A stretch of 21,699 nucleotides of DNA from a virus. Position 1 is the stretch's first letter; every line of letters begins with the position of its first letter. The stretch is from the IMG/VR virus record IMGVR_UViG_3300042691_010057, positions 1-21,699 of that record; one strand, 5' to 3'. Of this stretch, positions 14,181 through 21,525 are shown piece by piece. The notes beneath the pieces are model-generated. The model was not told where the DNA came from. It saw only the letters and a program-made list of their open reading frames with translations, and did no database searches. The translations under genes and the position numbers were made by a program.

Positions 14181-17100
14181 AAACCACAGCGGCTTTAGCA
14201 CTTATTGTATTTAATATGTCTAGTTCAACGAATACAGCATTTGTTTCTCCATCTGCAAATACTGCTCTTGAGTATCCTGAAACTAACACTTTATCACCGC
14301 TGGAGAAAATTGATGATGCAAAGTCTGATGCTCCTGAACCTACTTGATATTTTTTCCATGTTCCAGTATTTAAGTCAAGAATACCTACGCAAATATCCAA
14401 GAATCCATAACTTAAAGCGTTATCTGCAAATGCACCAGCTGAGGAACAACATATAGCTATACGACCATCACTAAGTAATACTGATGGTTTACCGTTCTGT
14501 TCAAAAATTTCAGATGTAGTTGAACCTGTCTGATATGCAGTGCCCCATGTATCAGTAACATAATTAAACAATATTACTCCAATATCTTCAGTTCCTATAT
14601 TAGTTGTAGAACCTACAGCACCATATGATGAGTATGTAATAGCCAAGGTGTTATTTCCAACATCATGAATGTTTACACCTTTATCATCCAAGCCTGAACC
14701 TGTAGAATAATAATCTGAAATCTCAGTCACTGGATCAAATATTCCAAGGAATATATCATAACCACCTTGTGGAGTTCCACCTAAGTTACCTGTTGTTCTA
14801 CCGGTATAGGCAATCTTACCATTTGCTAACTCAGTCAATGCATAGGTTTCTTCATCGTTTGATGTTCCATTTTGATAGAATTCCATCTCTTCTGTTACAG
14901 GATCAAATTCAATCAACACATAGTCATATGCACCTGATGCCCCAGTATTAACTTTAGATAAGTCTCCTGATGTTTGGCCAATACAGTATATTGCACCAGA
15001 ACTTGCTTTAATCACATCATAACCAAATATATTACCATCATCCGCTGAACCGTCGCCGACAGTTCCAGCTTGCCAGAATCTAAATATATCTTTTGTATAA
15101 CTAATGTATTTTCCTCCTGATGAAACAACTGTCTCTTCTTGTTCACGTCTATGTTCTTCTGTGTTCAAGTATTTTTGAATTTCATCCAAGTCAACATAAC
15201 CAACAAAGAACATAAACACACCGTTAGGACCAAATGATCCATCATATATGTTTGTTAAGAACCCATAATCATTTAATGTATAACCATTTGATTTATCTGG
15301 ATTTTCTACAATATTAATAATACCAGACATGCCTGAATGGAAACGGCAATTATAGTATAAAGTATTAGGAGCTGTTTCTGGTACAGTGAAAGTAATTGTA
15401 CCATTATCTGTACCATTATTAGTTACTCCGTCATTATACTGATTACCTGTACCTGACCCTTGTACAGTTTTAATATAAAATGGATGTCCAACTGCACTAA
15501 TGTTAAATGTGTATGTACCACCACGAGCTAAAGTTAGTGTAACGTCTGTTCCATCTGTAAATCCACCACCATTAAATACATAATTATTAGTACCCTGATG
15601 GGTAACTGTATATATGTCTCCAATAAATGGAGCCGGCGTTCCTTCTGTTTCTACTAAAGTTCCTGTAGTATTTTCAGGAGCAGTAAGAGCTCCTAGTGAT
15701 GCTGTATTTGCAGATTCTGAGATAGCAGTTGCTTGATAGATATATGGTACACCAGGATTACCTTCGAGATGGTATAGCCCGGTACCAAATCCACCAGACC
15801 AGAACCTAAACATGATAGCATCTCTACCAAAGCTATGTGATTCGCTCCATCCTACACATAGAATATTATCTTCATTTGTGCCATCTAATGTTACAGCAAG
15901 CAATTGCTCATCCATATCATGGCCAAAGGCATTCTGCCATTGGATAGTTCCACTTGAATTGTATTTGACCATTAAACCATCATTCATACCCATAGTGGCA
16001 ATACCAGAAGATGTGGTATACCCAACTGAATAGACATTGTCTAAGCTATCAACTGTAACGCCTTTTAATTCTGCGTTAGCCATAGATCTTGCCCATGATT
16101 TAGTTATAGTATATACACCAGCTGATAATGTAGTAGCAACTTTAAGTAGCAATGAACTAGTTCCAACTCTACCAGATAGAACATAGTCAGAAGCACCGAT
16201 ATTTCTAATGTCATTAAATGTAGAATTACTTTCGTATGTTCTTACCCACTTAATCATTCCACCAAGACTAAATGTTTTACCAATACCAAATTTACCTGTT
16301 GGAGTGGCGGCACCGTTATCTCCTGCAAAAATGAATTGACCTTCATTAATATTATTTGCATCACCTCTAATTTTATTAACTATTAAACCACCAAACGTAA
16401 ATTGCTCTAAAGCATTTCCATTATCGTCTATTACTAGGAATGTGGTATCATCCGCTACTGGGTTAACAACAGCTACAACAAATGATTCAAGTCCATTATT
16501 CTGTGTTCTGCATATAGATGATGCATATTCATCGGATGCTGTACCATATATCTTGGTCCATTGGAGCAAACCAGTTGAGTTAAACTTAGCAACAAAAGCT
16601 TCTCTTGATCCCTCACCTATCCAATTAGTTGATCCACATATATAAGCATTATCATTTTCATCAACATCTATTCCAAATGCTTGTTCGATTGCAGTTGCAT
16701 CTCCATCATCAATAGAAGTCTGCCATAATAAATTATAGTTTGGATCAAACTTCATTAAGATAATATAACCAGTGCTATGATTACCTACAGCATATATGTT
16801 ATTATTTGAATCTGTTGCTATATCAACAAACTGCATTTCATTTGCACCATCTGCAAAATTTCTACAGAAACCATGGACACGCATATCTTTGCGATCAACC
16901 AATTCTGATTTAGTATAACCTGTAATCCATACCTTTGGATCTACTGGGTCTTCCCAACAACCAGTAATATAGTCATCACCAGATCCGCCCCAAGCAAAGT
17001 AATGTGGGTCTTCAGTAATATTAGAATATAGACCTACTAGTAAATCTCCAGTTGTTCCAGTACCAAAGTTATCTTTGTTTCCAGACACCCGCCCAACCAT

Positions 17101-18690
17101 TAATTTACGACCATCAGTTAACTGTATTCCTTGATAGTAAAATTCATTTCCACCAAGAATCGATTCTCGTTTATTAATAAACTTAGGACTAGCTATATTA
17201 TATTCAAATATATTTTTACCTTCAGCAATACCTGCAGGCTCTGCTGTTGTATATTTGGTTAATGTAGAAGTAATCTGATCATATTCTAGATAACCATTGG
17301 CTAATGCATTTCTATTAATATATGCATTATTTGTATAATCATAGTCAAGATGTTTATAACCAGGGAATGAACCAGTTAACTCAAATGTATATAAACCAGG
17401 ACCGGCGTATGTTGTGCCAGTTCCTAATGCAGTTCCACTTAATAGTAAGTAGAATTTAGTATCAGCAGAATTATATTCAAATCCATGTACACGAACATAC
17501 TTAGTATTACTATTAGTTACTACTTGACCCTCATCTGTCCATGTTGATGTTGTTGGATCAAATGATTTTAATCTTACACCACCATCAGTCACATCCGTAT
17601 ATGTAGCATATAGTTTAGTTCCAAATACTTTTAAATGACAGTCTGGTCTAATTGCTTGTTGTGATGCAATAACATAGCGCTGTAAAGAACCACCAGCAAT
17701 AGTATCTAATGAGTTAAATGACCAAATTTCTAGATCAAATCCTGTCGTTGCGTTATTTAATATTACTGGAATGTAAATTCTCTCATTGAATGCAGTACCG
17801 GCAGAAGCACGAACTGGATAATTGTGTTGTGATCCTGTAAGTGCAGTTGGAGTAATTGTTGCATCAGCTAAGTCATATGTGCCAAGATTAACTTCAAGTG
17901 AGAATGATAATGAAGCTTGTGTATATGTGCGAACAAATATATCCCATTGTGCGCCATTTGCAGCAATATAGAATGCATGGAAACGATTACCAATGCCTTT
18001 CAATATACCACATGGCATATAGTTCTTAGTACTTACAGTCGGTAGTGTAATATCATTATGTGAGTTATGGGCTCCACCAACAGAGGGTGTATGGATACGA
18101 GCAAGTACTGACTGATAGTCGACTCCCATCACAGTAATGCGCGTATTAATTAAGTAGCCATATGCTTTATCTTCTGGATTAATCCATCCACGGGCAGACT
18201 GAACTTGTCTACCATTTTCATATTGTGGGTAGAATGATGGGATATGCTTGTGATATTGGTAGTAGAACCAATCGCCGCCACCTGTTCCAGAATAAGCTCT
18301 ATCCCAGTAGTATGCATCATCATCTGTAGCTGGTGATAATGAACCAAGGTGACCAAAGAAAAATGCATCAGTTTCTTGTGTGGAGGTAATATCATTAACA
18401 CCAGCACCAATCCATTCAATACATGAACCATGATATTTTACATTAACACCTTCCCATGGTTGTGTAATCAAAGGCATCGTGCCTTCAATAATCATGTTAG
18501 CTGCAGCGCCATCTAATGGAAGAGTATTGCTCCATTTATATGGTTTAATAGACGCACCAAGAGTATCGTTATTTGAATTTACGGGAGTATAATAGAACCA
18601 ATACCCAGTTGGACTAATACCTGAAGTTTCAGGTAGGTTCAAAAACTGGGTAGTTAACGATACCGCTCTTGTAGAATTAACAATTGCCAT
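14179..18690 (-). CDS. Giant virion protein with propeller-type repeats and a cupredoxin-like domain, 1503 aa
   Basis: Largest gene of the window; probably a surface adhesin or fibre. The N-terminal 600 residues are Tyr/Trp-rich and not assignable, with Kelch-like strands (LKVFGTKLYATYTDV, VRLKSFDPTTSTWTDEG). Residues about 603-963 hold repeated units of the kind seen in bacterial SBBP-type beta propellers: IATDSNNNIYAVGNHSTGYI, VDENDNAYICGSTN, EAFVAKFNSTGLLQW, VTVDSLDNVYSVGYTTSSG. Residues about 1030-1132 form a cupredoxin-like domain (His1069, Cys1115, His1118, Met1121). Residues about 1197-1503 return to propeller-like repeats (YDYVLIEFDPVTEEMEFYQN, YDIFLGIFDPVTEISDYYST, GVILFNYVTDTW, CVGILDLNTGTWKKY). 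No signal peptide or membrane segment is seen. The start at 18690 has AGAAGG upstream, overlapping the end of the 52-aa gene. Confidence 0.88.
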   Translation of the reverse strand: MAIVNSTRAVSLTTQFLNLPETSGISPTGYWFYYTPVNSNNDTLGASIKPYKWSNTLPLDGAAANMIIEGTMPLITQPWEGVNVKYHGSCIEWIGAGVNDITSTQETDAFFFGHLGSLSPATDDDAYYWDRAYSGTGGGDWFYYQYHKHIPSFYPQYENGRQVQSARGWINPEDKAYGYLINTRITVMGVDYQSVLARIHTPSVGGAHNSHNDITLPTVSTKNYMPCGILKGIGNRFHAFYIAANGAQWDIFVRTYTQASLSFSLEVNLGTYDLADATITPTALTGSQHNYPVRASAGTAFNERIYIPVILNNATTGFDLEIWSFNSLDTIAGGSLQRYVIASQQAIRPDCHLKVFGTKLYATYTDVTDGGVRLKSFDPTTSTWTDEGQVVTNSNTKYVRVHGFEYNSADTKFYLLLSGTALGTGTTYAGPGLYTFELTGSFPGYKHLDYDYTNNAYINRNALANGYLEYDQITSTLTKYTTAEPAGIAEGKNIFEYNIASPKFINKRESILGGNEFYYQGIQLTDGRKLMVGRVSGNKDNFGTGTTGDLLVGLYSNITEDPHYFAWGGSGDDYITGCWEDPVDPKVWITGYTKSELVDRKDMRVHGFCRNFADGANEMQFVDIATDSNNNIYAVGNHSTGYIILMKFDPNYNLLWQTSIDDGDATAIEQAFGIDVDENDNAYICGSTNWIGEGSREAFVAKFNSTGLLQWTKIYGTASDEYASSICRTQNNGLESFVVAVVNPVADDTTFLVIDDNGNALEQFTFGGLIVNKIRGDANNINEGQFIFAGDNGAATPTGKFGIGKTFSLGGMIKWVRTYESNSTFNDIRNIGASDYVLSGRVGTSSLLLKVATTLSAGVYTITKSWARSMANAELKGVTVDSLDNVYSVGYTTSSGIATMGMNDGLMVKYNSSGTIQWQNAFGHDMDEQLLAVTLDGTNEDNILCVGWSESHSFGRDAIMFRFWSGGFGTGLYHLEGNPGVPYIYQATAISESANTASLGALTAPENTTGTLVETEGTPAPFIGDIYTVTHQGTNNYVFNGGGFTDGTDVTLTLARGGTYTFNISAVGHPFYIKTVQGSGTGNQYNDGVTNNGTDNGTITFTVPETAPNTLYYNCRFHSGMSGIINIVENPDKSNGYTLNDYGFLTNIYDGSFGPNGVFMFFVGYVDLDEIQKYLNTEEHRREQEETVVSSGGKYISYTKDIFRFWQAGTVGDGSADDGNIFGYDVIKASSGAIYCIGQTSGDLSKVNTGASGAYDYVLIEFDPVTEEMEFYQNGTSNDEETYALTELANGKIAYTGRTTGNLGGTPQGGYDIFLGIFDPVTEISDYYSTGSGLDDKGVNIHDVGNNTLAITYSSYGAVGSTTNIGTEDIGVILFNYVTDTWGTAYQTGSTTSEIFEQNGKPSVLLSDGRIAICCSSAGAFADNALSYGFLDICVGILDLNTGTWKKYQVGSGASDFASSIFSSGDKVLVSGYSRAVFADGETNAVFVELDILNTISAKAAVV
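15295..15603 (-). other. Cupredoxin-like domain within the 1503-aa protein
   Basis: About 100 residues: NYVFNGGGFTDGTDVTLTLA, RGGTYTFNISAVGHPFYIKT, then TITFTVPETAPNTLYYNC and RFHSGMSGIINIVE. This is the strand pattern of small blue-copper folds. Candidate type-1 copper ligands are His1069 (GHPFY), Cys1115, His1118 and Met1121, with Cys-x2-His-x2-Met spacing as in amicyanin. Metal binding is inferred, not shown. Confidence 0.7.
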
Positions 18691-18693
18691 TTA

Positions 18694-18852
18694 TTACCTT
18701 CTTAAAGCCATTATGGCCATAATTATCCACATAAACCACATCTTACCAGTGATAACTTGTGAACCACATATTAAAATAGTTTCATGTATAAATTCATATA
18801 TTGCAAATGACGCAAATAAAGAAAATAAAATTAAAGAGTGTTTAGTTACCAT
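18694..18852 (-). CDS. Small membrane protein, 52 aa
   Basis: A short frame fills the 150-base gap between the methyltransferase and the 1503-aa gene. The ATG at 18850-18852 lies inside the last codons of the methyltransferase (ATGGTAACTAA, where that gene's TAA is read out of frame), and its own TAA is followed within three bases by the next ATG, so it is translationally sandwiched. The product has two hydrophobic segments, residues about 6-19 (SLILFSLFASFAIY) and 38-50 (MWFMWIIMAIMAL), ends in LRR, and has no cleavable signal features. Two short transmembrane helices and a basic C-terminus are compatible with a holin-like or other membrane peptide, but no family is recognised. The tight fit between neighbours is the main support for it being real. 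Confidence 0.65.
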   Translation of the reverse strand: MVTKHSLILFSLFASFAIYEFIHETILICGSQVITGKMWFMWIIMAIMALRR

Positions 18853-19468
18853 TAGTGTCTAGCCATGTGTGATTTGGGTTAATTTGTTTCCATTGATCAA
18901 TACTTTTAACTGTAAAAGGTGTATTAACATTTACATCTATAACATGTACTATGTTAGATTTAGGCATGTCTGGATTTAAGATAGATTCACAGTTATTTAA
19001 TATTTGTGTAAATGAATCATGAGAAGATAATACATCTTCAGTAATAACTACATCAAACCATAAAGAACCAGTTGCTCTACTTACTTTTGTAGTAAAGTCT
19101 GCTGCAGTTACATCGATATTATGGATTGGAAAGACTGCTTTTTCTTTATTTTTTATTGACTGAATATATTGAGAGTTATCGCAACCCCAACAATTCATAC
19201 CTAACTTTTTAAGTTCTTCCATAAGAATACCTAAACCACATCCTATTACAAATATATCTGTAGACTCTTGTAGGTTTAATTTTTCTACAATATTTTTTGC
19301 TCTAAGGGAAAATACACCTTCATCTTCAAAAAATTCTCTAGAATAAGTTATATCACGCTCAGAACATTGGCAATTTCTAGCCCTTGTTGCTCCACATGCG
19401 CGCTGCTTATAGTATTGTTTCCAATAAGTAGACTCGTATCCAGGTTTATCCCATGTATAAATTTGCAT
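18842..19468 (-). CDS. SAM-dependent methyltransferase, class I, 208 aa
   Basis: Probable methyltransferase with a Rossmann fold. Motif I is DIFVIGCGLGI (71-81), matching the family pattern of a hydrophobic strand then GxGxG that binds S-adenosylmethionine. An acidic end of strand 2 is at Asp97 (CWGCDNS), IDVTAADF (118-125) resembles the motif that holds the adenine, and FDVVITEDVLSS (138-149) is the motif IV region. The N-terminus has WDKPGYESTYWKQYY and a Cys cluster (Cys25, Cys33, Cys35), possibly structural or metal-binding. The substrate cannot be told from sequence; a location among tail or fibre genes hints at a glycan, a virion protein or a small molecule and not DNA. It starts 2 bases after the stop of the preceding gene without a clear ribosome site. 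Confidence 0.82.
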   Translation of the reverse strand: MQIYTWDKPGYESTYWKQYYKQRACGATRARNCQCSERDITYSREFFEDEGVFSLRAKNIVEKLNLQESTDIFVIGCGLGILMEELKKLGMNCWGCDNSQYIQSIKNKEKAVFPIHNIDVTAADFTTKVSRATGSLWFDVVITEDVLSSHDSFTQILNNCESILNPDMPKSNIVHVIDVNVNTPFTVKSIDQWKQINPNHTWLDTNGN

Positions 19469-19470
19469 TA

Positions 19471-19839
19471 TTATGTGCCTGAAATTGGAGTGCCTGGTCT
19501 AAATAATAGATCTGTAGTATTTAATGCAAACCCTACATACAACACCCGAACAGATGCAGTTGGTACTGGTGGTGTTGAAGTAAGAGTTCCATCAGATGCT
19601 AAGAAGTATGGAGAACCTGGTGAAAGTGAACTAAAACCCGACACAACTCCTGATGCATAGTACGTATCGTTTTGTTTAATTAATACAGAGTTTAGTTGAA
19701 CTGTACTATCTGTATTTGCTGCATTAGCAACTGAATTTGTTCCATTGATCCTAACAACCCTACCATTGGTACCACCGGTTAAATTAGGAACCGTAATGGC
19801 GGTGTCTGTTACAACGCTTGTTGATTTAATAAATGCCAT
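19471..19839 (-). CDS. Small structural protein, 122 aa
   Basis: Probable minor virion or fibre-tip protein. It reads as a small beta-rich domain: VVRINGTNSVANAANTDS, YYASGVVSGFSSLSPGSPYF and ASVRVLYVGFALNTTDLLFR. The segment from SPYFLASDGTLTSTPP to TTDLLFR matches a common terminal element of phage fibre proteins, in which a strand-turn after a Gly-x-Thr-x-x-Pro-Pro loop is followed by a VGxAxxxTDLL strand. Neither a signal peptide nor a membrane segment is visible. It starts 3 bases after the stop of the 317-aa gene and is almost certainly co-transcribed. The exact role is unknown. Confidence 0.75.
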   Translation of the reverse strand: MAFIKSTSVVTDTAITVPNLTGGTNGRVVRINGTNSVANAANTDSTVQLNSVLIKQNDTYYASGVVSGFSSLSPGSPYFLASDGTLTSTPPVPTASVRVLYVGFALNTTDLLFRPGTPISGT

Positions 19840-19842
19840 TCG

Positions 19843-20796
19843 TTAAACTCCTAGTCTTGTAATTTCTAAATATGTGTCTGTAGTAATTTGACCTACTGAC
19901 CCAGTATTATATGCTAAAATTTGTAAATAATCATTTTGTTGTAAGTACATAATTTCATCTATTGAAGCAAAATCATTAGCACTAAGATTTATTGTTGCTA
20001 ATGTAGTTCCTGCATTCTTTCGTAATGTTATAACATAAGAATTTGCTGCACCATCAGTACTTGTATAGATAAATGATTTAACATTATAATAACCAGTTTT
20101 CTTAATAACTAATCGCGTAGGTGTAGCAGCATTCCAATATGTCTCACCTTGTTCATTAGCATTTGTATCATAGTCATATGCATTCCATACAATAGATAAT
20201 GGAGTTGACGCCATTGTATATGGAGAAGTCAACCTAGCTCTAACTCCTGAGAAAGCATTTGCTGATCCAATTGCTGTACCAGCAGTCAAACCTACTCGTG
20301 TTATCTCAACATATGAACCTGCAAGAAGCGTGCCAATCGAATCAGCTTCGCTAACAAAAACTTGAACATAATCAGTACCTGATAATTGGATAATTGCATC
20401 ATAATTTGCCGCCTGATTTGCAGCAACTGTAACTGTTTGTAATGTTATAGTTCCATTCTTTACCAATGAGAATGTGTATGAACTTCCAGTACCAAGAGGC
20501 CCTGTGAAGAATGTACCTGATATTCTATAATAAGCATCACGTGATACTGTTAATCTTGACGCCTGAGTTAATGTGAAGTAGTTATCAATATCAAACTCTT
20601 CAGAGTCATAATCTAATGCTGTGGGTGTAGATGTTAGTGAATAGAAAGTATCAAGTCGAACTTTTGCTCCGCTAAATAATCTATTACTAGATCCACGGGA
20701 TACCTCCCATTTAACGCCGTCATACAGCCATAACCGACCATTTTGGTCAGTATATGTGTCATCTACTTGTGGTGCTGATGGAAAGTTAAGTGCCAT
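19843..20796 (-). CDS. Fibre-like protein with two tandem C1q-like domains, 317 aa
   Basis: Probable receptor-binding or decoration protein. Residues 1-31 carry the fibre N-terminal element FPSAPQVDDTYTDQNGRLWL then YDGVKW, shared with the 134-aa protein. Two similar domains follow, about 40-172 and 183-317. Both start with FSG-x-(K/R)-(V/A)-R-L, include a strand ending in YYRISGTFF or YYNVKSFIY, a lysine-rich turn (SLVKNGTI or TLRKNAGT), and end in YVEITRVGL or YLEITRLGV. This is the layout of C1q/TNF-like jelly rolls, which trimerise. An exact TATAAATA ends 5 bases before the ATG, placing the expected transcript start at the ATG itself, and no Shine-Dalgarno is seen. That points to a leaderless transcript or translation from an upstream-initiated mRNA. 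Confidence 0.85.
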   Translation of the reverse strand: MALNFPSAPQVDDTYTDQNGRLWLYDGVKWEVSRGSSNRLFSGAKVRLDTFYSLTSTPTALDYDSEEFDIDNYFTLTQASRLTVSRDAYYRISGTFFTGPLGTGSSYTFSLVKNGTITLQTVTVAANQAANYDAIIQLSGTDYVQVFVSEADSIGTLLAGSYVEITRVGLTAGTAIGSANAFSGVRARLTSPYTMASTPLSIVWNAYDYDTNANEQGETYWNAATPTRLVIKKTGYYNVKSFIYTSTDGAANSYVITLRKNAGTTLATINLSANDFASIDEIMYLQQNDYLQILAYNTGSVGQITTDTYLEITRLGV

Positions 20797-20801
20797 GATA
20801 G

Positions 20802-20809
20802 TATTTATA
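20802..20809 (-). promoter_or_regulatory. T4-type late promoter immediately before the 317-aa gene
   Basis: Exact TATAAATA on the minus strand. Between it and the ATG at 20796 lie only five bases (CTATC). With the octamer at -13 to -6, as in T4 late promoters, the first transcribed base would be the A of the ATG. Confidence 0.8.
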
Positions 20810-20823
20810 GGATTTCTTGGTTA

Positions 20824-21525
20824 TTAATTAACGTTATATTTTCTAGCTCTAAAAGTTGGAGTAGTCATGGTGCAACCAGAGCCATGTCTTAATAATATGT
20901 CGGCATTATTAGCGTTTGATGCTGTTGTAACTTGCCAACCTATCTTTATGATTAAGAATTCATTATTTAATGTAAATGCCGGAGCTGCCCACGTAACAGT
21001 TGATGTTTGAGCTGTAGTAGTTGTAGGTGCTGTAGCAATAGTTCCAGCCTGCATTGCCGCTGTAAGCTGTGTTGCTGTGTTAAAAGCATTAGTACCACTA
21101 CGTGAAGCTTTAAACACGCGTAAGTTTATACGCCCTGCTCCTGTTGCAGAAGTTGTCACAGATATTACTGGAAAAGTAAACACCCAGTTGCCTGCTGTAA
21201 ATACTCCATTATATTCATATAATGTTGATATAGAGTTTGTATGATATATCAACGTTGGTGGAGTATATGTTGCAGTTGCAGCAAAGCTTCCGGTTGCTGT
21301 AGGTGCTGTAGTATTTGGTACGATGGTTGTAGAAAAAGTACCAGCAGCAGATTCAGAACCTTGTACTAAGTTAGAATAGTTATTAGCAGCTGTTTTACCT
21401 ACAGTCCAACCTGATGCTGATGTTGCTTGTGCAGGTGCAGTAGCTCTAGTTGGATCCCACCATAATACGTTAGCTGGAGTACCGCCTGTAGCAACTTGTC
21501 TAAGAGTCCATGTCTTACTCGCCAT
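20824..21525 (-). CDS. Ala/Thr-rich beta-type structural protein, 233 aa
   Basis: Unrecognised, probably a virion or fibre protein. The composition is dominated by Ala and Thr with few charged residues. Possible strands include ASKTWTLRQVATGGTPAN, LYEYNGVFTAGNWVFTFP, INLRVFKASRSG, STVTWAAPAFTLNNEFLIIK and ADILLRHGSGCTMTTPTFR, a pattern typical of beta-sandwich domains in phage surface proteins. There is one cysteine near the C-terminus and no membrane segment or signal peptide. The start at 21525 overlaps the end of the upstream partial gene (ATG inside GATGGCGAGTAA) and has GAGGTG just before it, so translation is probably coupled. A perfect late promoter follows the gene for the next one. 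Confidence 0.72.
   Translation of the reverse strand: MASKTWTLRQVATGGTPANVLWWDPTRATAPAQATSASGWTVGKTAANNYSNLVQGSESAAGTFSTTIVPNTTAPTATGSFAATATYTPPTLIYHTNSISTLYEYNGVFTAGNWVFTFPVISVTTSATGAGRINLRVFKASRSGTNAFNTATQLTAAMQAGTIATAPTTTTAQTSTVTWAAPAFTLNNEFLIIKIGWQVTTASNANNADILLRHGSGCTMTTPTFRARKYNVN

Noticed and set aside
18150-18431. Minus-strand frame of 93 codons inside the 1503-aa gene
   Set aside because: Out-of-frame shadow, His/Met/Leu-rich with no pattern.
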